Of a DNA stretch of 64,000 bases, positions 16,490 to 24,844 are shown piece by piece. Below the pieces are notes generated by a model. The model was not told the origin of the DNA. It did no database searches and was given only the letters and a program-made list of their open reading frames with translations. The stretch is taken from the NCBI GenBank assembly GCA_016783285.1, contig JADHWW010000102.1, positions 21,703 through 85,702 of the forward strand. The letters run 5' to 3'. Made by a program: the position numbers and the translations under genes. Every line of letters begins with the position of its first letter. The first letter of the stretch is position 1. Source of the stretch: Anaerolineae bacterium (GTDB taxonomy: Bacteria > Chloroflexota > Anaerolineae > B4-G1).

Positions 16490-19400
16490 ATGAAGACTAC
16501 GAAAAGCATAATGGGGCTTTTACTGATCGGGGTGATTTTGACGAGCGGCATGCCGCTCGCCTACGCTGGCCCCCCCCCTGAGCCCGAACCGCCCTGGTTT
16601 GGGGCTTCAGGCCCCGGACTGCACGTCACCGACCTCATTGCCGGACAGTATATGGATGATCCTGCCGGCACGGTTCGCGTCTTTAACTCGCGCGAAAAGT
16701 TGCACATCCAGGTTGAACCCTCGGGTGGGTGGCTGATCAACACGATCCAGATCTATGTCGGCGTAGACCCTGTGCCAACCGTTAAGAGCGGTAATCCCGA
16801 CCAGGGAGCATTCCCTTACAAGCAAGAATTACCTGGACCAGCTCCCAACTATACGCTGGTACTGGATCTTGTGGATGATCTGGGTTTTAGCTGGGGTCAA
16901 CCTTACGAGTACCGGCGTATCCAGAATATCGCCGTCCACGCTGACCTGGTCAAACTCGATACGGATGGGACGACGAACGGGCCGAAGATCAGAGTCCTCG
17001 AAGAGGAGGGCGCCTGGGCCTTTGGGGAGGGCGTGTTCGAAGGAGGGCGGTGGTCCTGGTGGTTCAAATACGAAATGACCCATCCCCAGCGCGGTCATTT
17101 TATCGACTCTCCAGTGGGTGGCCTGAGTTTTGAAACGCCCACCCACACGGGCAAGACCGACGAATCTGGCGGCTTTGACTACTTCCCCGGAGAGCGCGTC
17201 GAGTTGTACGTTGGCTCGGTTCCTCTGGGGACACCCCTGGCCGGCCACAAGATCTCCCCGCTGGATATCTATGAGAACGCGGACACGGATGACCCCCGGG
17301 TGATCAACATAGCGCGGCTCCTGCAGAGCCTGAACGCCAACGGTGACCCGAACGAAGGTATCGGCATCACAGAAGACGTGGTGGCTTGTCTCGAGGGCGC
17401 AGTGCAAGGCCTCGGTTTGACGGGGGTTGACTTTTTTGCCGTTGACGCCCAGACCGAAGCCGTGATCCAGGAGACCATCGCCCAGTGTGCAGGGGTTGAA
17501 GGTGTCACCCTGGTCGCAGTCTCGGCCGAGGACGCCAAGGCGAACCTGGACCGGTCGCTCGACAGCAACATGTTCCGCAAGGACATCTCCCGAACGCCGG
17601 ACCTGACCAGTTCCAAGTCAAAACTCAATATCATGGGTATGTGGTTCCCGGCGCTCAGAGCGAACAATGTTTCGACCGTCATCGAATACTCTGATGAGAA
17701 TGGCAACTTGATTCGAACAGCGGATCAAGCCAAGCCCGTCGTCGTGGTCTATACCGACGGCATCGAGGAGACCGGCTACGAGGACATCTTTGCCGCCATC
17801 TCGCGCGACGACGGCAACACCTTCAAGCGCACGAATATTGCGCGCGCGGCGGATAGGTCTTCCTTTACGCTGCTCAACGGCGATGCATTCTATGGCCAGG
17901 CCAAAAAACCGGTTTTCCAGGTCAAAGGGAACAATATCCTGGTCGCCTGGACGAGTAAGTTCTGCAGCGGCGGCAAGCCGGCCTACGCGATCACCACCTG
18001 CGACGATCCCGACACGGAGGCGATCGAGACCGCCGACCCCGAGACCGGCTTATGCCGGGTCACATGCCATGGCGACGGGGATAACGAAGTCTGCGAGGCC
18101 GACTACCCGTACGACGATCCTTATTACACGGAAGACATCTGGGGCGTCGGCGGCCCGCAGCGGTCTGTGGACTATACCGACCAGGGCTTTCCTGAGGTCG
18201 GCGAGGTTCCCTACAGTTGCGTGTGGGTCGCCCGCGGCACCATCGTCACCCAGGGCATGATAGACTCACAAAATGGAACCAGTTTCTGGGCCAACTCTGC
18301 GGTCGGCGACATCCAATGGTTCAAGCCGGAGCGGCTGACCTCCGGGCGGCGCGACGCCAACCAGGTCTTTATGGGCGCCTCGGATGGCGCTGGTTTCGCC
18401 ATCGCCTGGCAGGAAGACCCGGATGGCTTGCGCCCTGGCGCTGCCGCCGGACCTGGCCCGGGTTGGGGTGGCGCGACCACCCACCACAAGACCGACATCT
18501 GGTACAGTTACATCACTATGGCGGATTTCCGCAAGGTTGACGCGAACTTTGAGCCCGGCGGCGATCCCCAGCACGACCATGGAGACCTTGTCGGACGCCC
18601 CAAGGCGCTGGTTCCTATGGCGTTTCCGGTGCGGCTGTCGGACAATGACGCGGTCAACACCGACAACCTACGGGTTGAGCTGGATGAGGATCTTACATCC
18701 CCCGGTTATGGCTACCCCGTGGAAGATGGGGATGGCAACTGGATCCCGACAACGAACCCTGACGCACTGGCCGATGACGCCGATGGCACGCACGCCTATG
18801 GCTATGAGATCGAGGGCCTGTGCGAGGATTTCTACGATTTCACCAACTATGCGGGCGATGAGAAGAGTGTCTGCATCACCGCTGACGGACGGCTGCTGGA
18901 CGGCAACACCGGCGCTTCGCGCCCGAACGTCTTCCTGCAGACCTACACCAAGCCGGACGGCACCAAGAGCGCCTGGGCGATCCTGGCTTACGAGGAGACC
19001 AAGGGGGCCGGCATCGGCCCACCTGACCACACAGAAGACCCCCCGTACGGCGATGAGCCGCTTCCCGAAGCGGGCAAGAACGCCATCTACCACAGTTTTG
19101 ATTTCCAGAACCCGGACCTGGTCAGCGCGGGGAACATCATCAACCTGCCCGAGAGGGATGCGGATGGGAACCTGATGTACCAGCGAGAGGTCAGTTTGGA
19201 TGGCGACGGCAATGTGGTCTATGGTGATCTCATCCTCGACTACCTGGGCCTGCCGCAACTGGCGTACGAGAATGCCCGCCGGCCGCGCTTCATCATCCAG
19301 GGCAAGGCCGCGATGGGTGACTCGAACACGGTCATGATCGTCCTGTACAAGGAAGGGCAGGAAGGCATGGGCCGTCCATCGGACATCATGCTGCGCCGCG

Positions 19401-20398
19401 TGGTCTCCAATACGTCGGGCAACCCCTATGCCTTTACAAACTTTGTGTGCAACACGTGGGAGGTTGCCGACAACGGCCTAACCGTCTGCGTGGACGGCAC
19501 CCAGAATATGAGCACCGTCTTCCCGACCGTGGTAACTGATTCAATGGGCGATCCCATCAGTGATGATCCATGGGGAGCCGTCAAAGTGGTGCAATGGGAG
19601 CAGACGCCGGAGATCCTGGCCAACGCGTCGTGGGTCAATCCCTACGAAGAGGCGCGCGCCCACCGTGGCGCCATCCGCGGCGACTTTATCGTGATGGGCT
19701 ACTCCTACACGCCCAACTGGGCCGCTGCCCGCAACGGCAACGACAAGTACGACTTTTTCATTCGTCGCTCCTTCGACGGTGGCCTGACCTGGACGACGGA
19801 CCCCGCTGGTGAGGGAGTCACACACTGCCGCACCTCTACTGATCCTGTAGCCAAGATAAAGACAGAGGTCTGCACCTTTTATCCCGCGGGCGATTTTGAG
19901 CAAGCGCGCAACCTCTCTCAACTCCCGAACAGCAAAGAGAGCGTGATTGAGCCGCGCATCGTCGGCGCGCCGGGCACCATCAAGGTGGACGGCGTGTGGA
20001 CGGGCATCGCTGAGGACAAGCAGAACCAGAGCGTGTTCTACGTGAGCTATGGCACGGCCACCAACCCGCCCGTCGTCCACGGCGACAGTGAGGAAGTACA
20101 AGAGTATCCGGCGCCGCTGGACCTCTACTACAGCTTTAGCCAGGACAGAGGCGAGAGCTACTGGGAGTCAACGTGGGTGGTGAACCCTGACAGCGAGGGG
20201 AACTACCCCGGAGAGACGGTCACCGGTATGCCCTGGCTGGCCAAAGGCGAACCGGAGCAGGGCGAAGCACAGTTGCGCATGACGCCCGACGGCTCCCGCT
20301 TTTACGCCACCTGGCTGCAAGACGCGGAAGATAGCAGCGACATCTTCTTCCGCCGGATCACACCGAGTACTTTCCCTATTAACGTAGCACCAGAATAG
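16490..20398 (+). CDS. Large secreted protein with sialidase-like Asp-box strands
   Basis: A 1302-residue exported protein; ATG 16490 follows AAGGAGAAAG and opens a clear signal peptide (about residues 1-27, GLLLIGVILTSGMPLAYA). The first part (about 30-250) resembles the N-terminus of proteins databases call choice-of-anchor O (IQIYVGVDPVPTVKSG, IAVHADLVKLDTDG); that assignment is from memory and tentative. Later regions contain beta-propeller-like strands with Asp-box signatures: SRDDGNTF (near 448), RSFDGGLTW (near 1095) and SQDRGESYW (near 1222). Several paired cysteines and many Asp/Gly-rich calcium-like loops occur. No catalytic site was identified. No C-terminal anchor or sortase motif is obvious. 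It is probably regulated by the adjacent two-component system. Confidence 0.75.
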   Translation: MKTTKSIMGLLLIGVILTSGMPLAYAGPPPEPEPPWFGASGPGLHVTDLIAGQYMDDPAGTVRVFNSREKLHIQVEPSGGWLINTIQIYVGVDPVPTVKSGNPDQGAFPYKQELPGPAPNYTLVLDLVDDLGFSWGQPYEYRRIQNIAVHADLVKLDTDGTTNGPKIRVLEEEGAWAFGEGVFEGGRWSWWFKYEMTHPQRGHFIDSPVGGLSFETPTHTGKTDESGGFDYFPGERVELYVGSVPLGTPLAGHKISPLDIYENADTDDPRVINIARLLQSLNANGDPNEGIGITEDVVACLEGAVQGLGLTGVDFFAVDAQTEAVIQETIAQCAGVEGVTLVAVSAEDAKANLDRSLDSNMFRKDISRTPDLTSSKSKLNIMGMWFPALRANNVSTVIEYSDENGNLIRTADQAKPVVVVYTDGIEETGYEDIFAAISRDDGNTFKRTNIARAADRSSFTLLNGDAFYGQAKKPVFQVKGNNILVAWTSKFCSGGKPAYAITTCDDPDTEAIETADPETGLCRVTCHGDGDNEVCEADYPYDDPYYTEDIWGVGGPQRSVDYTDQGFPEVGEVPYSCVWVARGTIVTQGMIDSQNGTSFWANSAVGDIQWFKPERLTSGRRDANQVFMGASDGAGFAIAWQEDPDGLRPGAAAGPGPGWGGATTHHKTDIWYSYITMADFRKVDANFEPGGDPQHDHGDLVGRPKALVPMAFPVRLSDNDAVNTDNLRVELDEDLTSPGYGYPVEDGDGNWIPTTNPDALADDADGTHAYGYEIEGLCEDFYDFTNYAGDEKSVCITADGRLLDGNTGASRPNVFLQTYTKPDGTKSAWAILAYEETKGAGIGPPDHTEDPPYGDEPLPEAGKNAIYHSFDFQNPDLVSAGNIINLPERDADGNLMYQREVSLDGDGNVVYGDLILDYLGLPQLAYENARRPRFIIQGKAAMGDSNTVMIVLYKEGQEGMGRPSDIMLRRVVSNTSGNPYAFTNFVCNTWEVADNGLTVCVDGTQNMSTVFPTVVTDSMGDPISDDPWGAVKVVQWEQTPEILANASWVNPYEEARAHRGAIRGDFIVMGYSYTPNWAAARNGNDKYDFFIRRSFDGGLTWTTDPAGEGVTHCRTSTDPVAKIKTEVCTFYPAGDFEQARNLSQLPNSKESVIEPRIVGAPGTIKVDGVWTGIAEDKQNQSVFYVSYGTATNPPVVHGDSEEVQEYPAPLDLYYSFSQDRGESYWESTWVVNPDSEGNYPGETVTGMPWLAKGEPEQGEAQLRMTPDGSRFYATWLQDAEDSSDIFFRRITPSTFPINVAPE

Positions 20399-20406
20399 TA
20401 CGACGG

Positions 20407-20441
20407 GAGTATGGGCGCCAGCACAACTGGCGTCCATACTC
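20407..20441 (+). terminator. Hairpin after the large secreted protein gene
   Basis: A 15-bp stem with one mismatch (GAGTATGGGCGCCAG / CTGGCGTCCATACTC) and a five-base loop starts 8 bp past the stop. It lacks a T-run, so it may act as a processing or partial termination site. Confidence 0.55.
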
Positions 20442-20527
20442 TCTCCAACATATCAGAACAAGAAATTCCGACGCACGGTCGGTTTCTCAGAAAGCGAATA
20501 AACCAAAAGGAAAGGAGGTGAGATGAG

Positions 20528-20734
20528 ATGAAGAAACTGCTGATTTTAGTGCTCGTGTTGTTAGTGTTGCTGTCCGCGGTTGTGCCGGTCTTTGCTTATG
20601 GCGCCACCGGCGACGGTGAACCGCCAGGTTGGTCTCAGGCAGGCGCCACCGGCGAGGGTCCGCCTGGTTGGTCTCAGGTGAATCCGGGCGAGGGAGGTAG
20701 CGATGGCCCTAGTGTAGGTCCATTTGGCCCATAG
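20528..20734 (+). CDS. Small secreted repeat protein
   Basis: A 68-residue protein with a signal peptide (residues 1-23, cleavage expected after VFA). The mature part is about 45 residues and begins with two copies of a short motif, GATGDGEPPGWSQ and GATGEGPPGWSQ, then a Gly/Pro tail. A strong AAAGGAGGTGAGATG ribosome site precedes it. I do not recognise the family. It lies 130 bp after the large secreted protein gene and may share its transcript through the partial hairpin. A second hairpin follows at 20758-20790. Confidence 0.65.
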   Translation: MKKLLILVLVLLVLLSAVVPVFAYGATGDGEPPGWSQAGATGEGPPGWSQVNPGEGGSDGPSVGPFGP

Positions 20735-20757
20735 TCGAGTAAGTGAGGGACCCAAAT

Positions 20758-20790
20758 CCGGCGCTGCCCAGTATGAACGGGCAGCGCCGG
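20758..20790 (+). terminator. Hairpin after the small secreted protein gene
   Basis: A perfect 12-bp GC-rich stem (CCGGCGCTGCCC / GGGCAGCGCCGG) with a nine-base loop lies 24 bp after the stop. The downstream sequence has no immediate T-run (a TTTTT occurs about 20 bases later), so termination strength is uncertain. Confidence 0.6.
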
Positions 20791-20828
20791 ATGTCTGGCT
20801 ATCATCGTTTTTGGTGCCCATAAACATA

Positions 20829-20986
20829 AACGGGACGTAACTGCTCAGGCTCTTCCCAAAACAGGTACAAATAGCACACGGATACACACGAATGAAACGG
20901 GTTCGCACAGGTTTTTAATCTTTATCTGCGTACATCCGTGTTGATCCGTGTTCTATTTATGACTGGCTGAGCAGTTACAACGGGAC
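20829..20986. mobile_element. MITE copy 2, inverted (GTAACTGCT ends, 8-bp target duplication)
   Basis: A 142-bp element (20837-20978) is the reverse complement of the copy at 12579-12729, with small differences. It starts GTAACTGCTCAGGC and ends GGCTGAGCAGTTAC. Direct repeats AACGGGAC flank it at 20829-20836 and 20979-20986. The flanking repeats differ from those of copy 1, so the two insertions were independent. It landed immediately downstream of a decaying response-regulator gene. Confidence 0.85.
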
Positions 20987-21031
20987 AACAGTTGGCCGAA
21001 CAAAACCCCCGATTTCTCTGGCAATGTGCAC

Positions 21032-21490
21032 TCACTGTTCATTGACAGACACACGCTGCTGGGCACAGGCGATCTGCTGGCCAATAGCCCGGAAGATACG
21101 AGGGGGGTCTTGCTGTCCCGAGAGTTCGACGCGCCGCAGCACAGCCTGCATCCTGGCCAGCAGCTCGGCGATGTTGAAAGGCTTGGTCACGTAATCGTCG
21201 GCGCCCATGTCCAGGCCCTTTACCTTCGCGGCGTTCTCCACCAGGGCGGTGAGCATGATGATCGGTACCGTGGAGAACTCGCGGATACGATAGCAGACCT
21301 CGTAGCCGTCCATGCCGGGCATCTTGATGTCCAAGACGATGAGGTCAGGCTTCTCACTCGCGGCGAGCTCTACGGCCGTCTGCCCGTCACTCGCCACGAG
21401 CACCGCATAGCCTCTGGCCTCCAGATTGACCTGTATGGCCCAGACATATCCAGGCTCGTCATCTACCACCAGAATGCGAACTTTGTTCAT
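21032..21490 (-). pseudogene. Truncated response regulator (receiver domain only)
   Basis: The 152-residue frame holds a complete receiver domain nearly identical to that of the regulator at 15451 (VRILVVDDEPGYVW, IVLDIKMPGMDGYE, MGADDYVTKPFN). It stops in the linker to the winged helix: the paralogue's QQRVYAGDQEVHLTAKE corresponds here to QQRVSVNEQ, stop, then VHIARE in the same frame. The stop thus replaces a Glu codon. Homology then fades before the MITE copy at 20837-20978. The DNA-binding domain is missing, so it is either a pseudogene or a stand-alone receiver. Start ATG 21490 is likely but has a weak ribosome site. Confidence 0.75.
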
Positions 21491-21575
21491 CATCTGCATC
21501 CAGAATTGGCCGGTCGGCATGGAACGCCAAAGCGGCGCACTGCGATGGGCGCGCCGCCTTGACGAGTATTGTGCC

Positions 21576-22916
21576 TTATCGGCGGGCGACCAGCGGCAAG
21601 TAAGCTTTGTACCTGGCCTCGCCAAACAGCGCGAACTGGGAGAAATGCATCGTCGTGAAGGTCAGCGCTCCAGACATCACACGGGCCGGTTCGCCCAGCA
21701 TCGCCCAGGAGGGTCCCTCTGCTGTGCGCGTCCACAGGCGCAACGTCTCGCGCTTCAGCCCGAGCACGTCCGTATCCGTGTAGTTCAGTGTGATGGTGAG
21801 CGGTTGGCCGAACTGACGCACGTCTTGCCCGAAACGGAAGGCAGTCAACTCGAAGGCGCGATGGGCAAACAGCAGGCCACCGGGTGGGCTGATGGGTCGC
21901 GTGTCTGTAAAGAGTGGCCTGAACTGGAAGCGCGTCGTGTCGGTTACAGCGCCGGGCGGGACGGTGAGCGTGACGCCGTACTGGTGGTGCAACTGGCCGC
22001 CCTGGTACGGACCCAGCGCCATCGTGCCTTGGGGCAAGGTGACCACTGTGGTGACCGGCCCGAGTTGCATGTGCCGCCCTTCCCAGCCAAGCCGGGCCAT
22101 GTTGGTGATGACTGTGCCCGGTGTGACCACACCCTCTACACCCAGTTGGTATTGGATCGTGAGCGGCTGCCCGGCGTACACCTGACCCTGCCAGCTCAGC
22201 ATGTGGCCGTCAATCTGCGTGCCGGTCAACATGCCACTCCAGCCCAGGAAACGCACCTGGTGGCTGAAGGGCAATGTGTCTGTCAGAGTGACCCACCGCG
22301 TGTTCGCTCCTCCGCCAAGTCGGCGTGCGGGACTGATGGTGATCGTGTACGTGAGCACGTCGCCTGGCATCACGTGCCGTGCCTGGACCTGCTTGGCCGA
22401 GCCAGCCATATCACACACCATGCTGGTCACGCTGGCCGAGTTGTTCGTCGTGTCGGACTCTGCGGCGGTCGTGGCGATGGTGGCCGTGGTGGTCAGCAGT
22501 TCCCCCTCTGGCAGTGTCTCGTCCGACTGCAGGGTGATCAAGATGTGGCCGCAGCACGCATCGCCCGGCCACTGACAGAGCGGCCTGACAAAGTACCAGG
22601 TCAAATTGTTGCCATCGGTCACGTCCGGCGGGAGTGGTGCCCCCCAGCGATTCGTGGCAGTGACAAACTGTGTCCCCACGGGCAGCGTGGCCGTCACCCA
22701 GGCATCCGGCGCCATTTCTGTACCAAAGTTAAAGTAGCCAATTCTGACCACGTAGGTCAAGTCGGCTGTGATGTGCGCAGGAGCCTGCATGTCCAGCGTG
22801 AGGTCTATCTCACCGGCGGCAGCCGCCGGGGAGAGGCCTGTCACCATCAAAAGGACAGCAGTTACTCCAAGGCCCATAGCCAGTGCGAGCAATCCGATGC
22901 GAGTAAGGCGTTTCAT
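21576..22916 (-). CDS. Secreted DUF11-repeat surface protein with YLPLV tail
   Basis: A 446-residue exported protein with a signal peptide (residues 1-35, ending SPAAAAG). It contains two DUF11-type Ig-like repeats, about 40-165 (ADLTYVVRIGYFNFG ... SDTTNNSASVT) and 175-285 (PGDVLTYTITISPA ... ITNMARL), then a beta-rich region (about 310-430). It ends in KAYLPLVARR, the short C-terminal tail seen on many Chloroflexota extracellular proteins. These repeats are usually structural or adhesive. The ribosome site AAGGAGACC lies upstream of the ATG. It probably sits on the cell surface; the ligand is unknown. Confidence 0.78.
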   Translation of the reverse strand: MKRLTRIGLLALAMGLGVTAVLLMVTGLSPAAAAGEIDLTLDMQAPAHITADLTYVVRIGYFNFGTEMAPDAWVTATLPVGTQFVTATNRWGAPLPPDVTDGNNLTWYFVRPLCQWPGDACCGHILITLQSDETLPEGELLTTTATIATTAAESDTTNNSASVTSMVCDMAGSAKQVQARHVMPGDVLTYTITISPARRLGGGANTRWVTLTDTLPFSHQVRFLGWSGMLTGTQIDGHMLSWQGQVYAGQPLTIQYQLGVEGVVTPGTVITNMARLGWEGRHMQLGPVTTVVTLPQGTMALGPYQGGQLHHQYGVTLTVPPGAVTDTTRFQFRPLFTDTRPISPPGGLLFAHRAFELTAFRFGQDVRQFGQPLTITLNYTDTDVLGLKRETLRLWTRTAEGPSWAMLGEPARVMSGALTFTTMHFSQFALFGEARYKAYLPLVARR

Positions 22917-23142
22917 AGCGGTCTCCTTTTTGGTAGTGGTAGACTATTGACTGATGGCTGGCATCAGCTTCAAAACAAATTACCGATTCTTCCTCGCGGC
23001 GCCAGGACTCGGACCTGGGTTTGGGTAAAGAGGTTTTGCAGACCTCTGCCTTCGCCCCTCGGCCGCGCCGCCCCATTGGTGGGTCAGGTGAGACGCAGTG
23101 TTGATTCCGCTACCTGAGTTGCTGCCGGCATAGGCGCGCCGG

Positions 23143-23682
23143 TCAGTGGCGGCCTCCACCACCCTGGCCGCCGCTGTGGCCGCCGTCACGGTCGCGGTCT
23201 CTGGCGGGGTCACAGTCGTCGCTGTCACAGGTGCGGTCACGGTCGCGGTCTCTGGCGGGGTCACAGTCGTCGCTGTCGCAGGTGCGGTCACGGTCACGGT
23301 CCCTGGCGGGGTCACAGTCGTCGCAATCGCAGGTACAGTCACGGTCACGGTCCCTGGCGGGGTCACAGTCGTCGCAATCGCAGGTGCGGTCACGGTCGCG
23401 GTCCTTGGCGAGGGCACAGTTGCCGCCGAGGTAAGCGTCGTCCCGGCCATCGTCTGCCAGTCGTTGCATCCTATCCGCCTGCTCTTGAGCAAATTCCATT
23501 TGCGGTTTGGTCTCGGTGACCTCACCGGCAGTCACGGTCAGGCCCATCTCCCCGACGGCCATCCCGACAGGATACAAGGACGAACCCGGCTGGCTACCAG
23601 ACGAAGCCCCAACCATTTCCCCCATGGATCCGAAGACTAGAACCAGGGCCAAAGCTGCTACTTTCAGTAGTTTGTTGTTCAT
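23143..23682 (-). CDS. Secreted protein with Cys/Asp/Arg tandem repeats
   Basis: A 179-residue protein. Residues 1-26 are a signal peptide (KVAALALVLVFGSMG). Residues 27-90 form a non-repetitive domain. From about residue 90, four copies of a 17-residue repeat follow (core RTCDCDDCDPARDRDRD), then a Gly/His tail (GGHSGGQGGGGRH). Each repeat brings two or three cysteines and about eight acidic residues; the last two copies have CDSDDC in place of CDCDDC. This composition would suit binding of divalent metals, but no family is recognised. The start is supported by AAAGGAGATG. The repeats correspond to a 51-bp DNA tandem array. Confidence 0.65.
   Translation of the reverse strand: MNNKLLKVAALALVLVFGSMGEMVGASSGSQPGSSLYPVGMAVGEMGLTVTAGEVTETKPQMEFAQEQADRMQRLADDGRDDAYLGGNCALAKDRDRDRTCDCDDCDPARDRDRDCTCDCDDCDPARDRDRDRTCDSDDCDPARDRDRDRTCDSDDCDPARDRDRDGGHSGGQGGGGRH
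23185..23410. repeat. 51-bp tandem repeat array inside the Cys/Asp-rich gene
   Basis: A 51-bp unit (core TGGCGGGGTCACAGTCGTCG) is repeated about four times head to tail with few substitutions. The unit is a multiple of three, so copy number can change without breaking the reading frame. The opposite strand is also open through the array and would encode a Val/Ala/Thr-rich sheet-like peptide, a by-product of codon use. Confidence 0.85.
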
Positions 23683-23710
23683 TGTTCATCTCCTTTCTGT
23701 TCGGAGCAAC

Positions 23711-24097
23711 TCACCCGTGCGTTGGCCGGCAGAATCCAAACCGGCAGTGCATGGCATCTACGGCCGAGAGATTCCGGCAGGGGGAGCCACCCCAATAAGG
23801 CGCGTCATCTACTCGTTCCGTGTCAATATCCACTTCTGCCATGGTGGCAGAAGGTTGCTCCAACTTTGCTCTTCCCAGAAGGAATAAGCAAATGCCAAGC
23901 CCGGCGAACCTGTCGTTCAACGTCTGGACGGTGATCGTGTCGTTGCCGATAGCGGTGATGGTGCCCACGAGAGTGAAAAGTTGCTGCCGGCCGCCTCCTC
24001 CGCTTCCACCGGACCCGCCGCGTCTGGCCAGCGCTGGCGTGGCGACAACCAGCGTAATCAGCGCAACCATTGCCAAAATAGCCAGTTTCTTCCTCAT
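23711..24097 (-). CDS. Short secreted protein with a truncated DUF5666-like domain
   Basis: A 128-residue frame with a signal peptide (residues 1-25, LAILAMVALITLVVATPALA), a Gly/Ser-rich linker and one strand pair typical of DUF5666 proteins (TLVGTITAIGNDTITVQTLN). After residue 68 the sequence no longer resembles the family: it becomes Cys-containing and irregular (GGSPCRNLSAVDAMHCRFGF). A frameshift or insertion near 23.9 kb is likely. GGAGACAAAATAA precedes the start. Treat the C-terminal half with caution. Confidence 0.5.
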   Translation of the reverse strand: MRKKLAILAMVALITLVVATPALARRGGSGGSGGGGRQQLFTLVGTITAIGNDTITVQTLNDRFAGLGICLFLLGRAKLEQPSATMAEVDIDTERVDDAPYWGGSPCRNLSAVDAMHCRFGFCRPTHG

Positions 24098-24306
24098 TTA
24101 TTTTGTCTCCTTTCGATTTTCTCTGACGCCCGGCTCTACGTGGCTCCACCTACCGGAGTCTCTCAGCCGTATTTCATATATCATGACGCAAGATACCCCA
24201 AAACCATACGGGCAAGTCGGGAAAAACGTGGTATACTCAGGTGCGGGCAGCCCCGTATGGTTTCCGGCTGTTTTTACGTCATTAGAAGTGAAAGATCAAT
24301 CGTTAC

Positions 24307-24840
24307 GTGACAAACGAGCGCATCCTGCTGGAACGAGCGAAGCAATACGACGAAGCGGCACTGGGGGAACTCTATGATCATTATGCCCCCCGCATCTATG
24401 CCTACATCTATCGGCGGGTGAGCAATGCTCACCTGGCGGAAGATCTCACGGGGGATGTGTTCGTGCGGGTGATGCAGGCGATTCAGTCGGAGCGGTTCTG
24501 GCACACCTCGTTCCAGGCCTGGCTCTATCGCATCGCGCACAACCTGGTGGCGGATCACTACCGCCGCCAGCCGTCGGTGACCGAGTTGGAGCTGGATGAG
24601 TGGCTGGTGGCAGCCAAGGATGACCCGGTCTCTGCTGTGGCAGAGCGGCTCTCCCACCGCCGTCTTCGTGCTGCCATCAGCCGCCTCACACCGGACCAGC
24701 AACAGGTGTTGGCTCTGCGCTTCGGCGAAGGGATGACCGCCCGGAAGGCGGCCGAGGTGATGGACAAAAGCATGGGTGCAATCGAGGCTCTCCAACATCG
24801 AGCTCTGGCCGCACTGCGCCGTGTACTGAAGAAAGAGTAG
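24307..24840 (+). CDS. ECF-type RNA polymerase sigma factor
   Basis: A 177-residue group 4 sigma factor. Region 2 spans about residues 10-75 (ALGELYDHYAPRIYAYIYRR ... AEDLTGDVFVRVMQAI ... AWLYRIAHNLVADHYRR) and region 4 spans about 118-172 (RLTPDQQQVLALRFGEGM ... GAIEALQHRALAALRR). The GTG at 24307 is the first plausible start. It is followed after four bases by a membrane DUF5667 gene; in actinobacteria the same gene order (BldN-RsbN) is a sigma/anti-sigma pair. The target promoters are unknown. Confidence 0.9.
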   Translation: MTNERILLERAKQYDEAALGELYDHYAPRIYAYIYRRVSNAHLAEDLTGDVFVRVMQAIQSERFWHTSFQAWLYRIAHNLVADHYRRQPSVTELELDEWLVAAKDDPVSAVAERLSHRRLRAAISRLTPDQQQVLALRFGEGMTARKAAEVMDKSMGAIEALQHRALAALRRVLKKE

Positions 24841-24844
24841 ACTG

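Noticed and set aside
12571..20986. The two inverted MITE copies as ends of one composite transposon carrying the two-component and secreted-protein genes
   Set aside because: Each copy has its own 8-bp duplication of a different target. A composite insertion would show one shared duplication at the outer ends.
21426..23117. 563-residue plus-strand frame antisense to the DUF11 protein
   Set aside because: Composition is rich in Arg, His and Gln with no domain; the minus-strand gene has a signal peptide, repeats and a known C-terminal tail.
23185..23410. CRISPR array
   Set aside because: Units are contiguous 51-bp repeats without unique spacers, and lie inside a coding sequence.
23146..23640. 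Val/Ala/Thr-rich plus-strand frame through the 51-bp repeats
   Set aside because: It is the mirror of the repeat protein on the minus strand, has no ribosome site or signal peptide, and is a codon-bias by-product.
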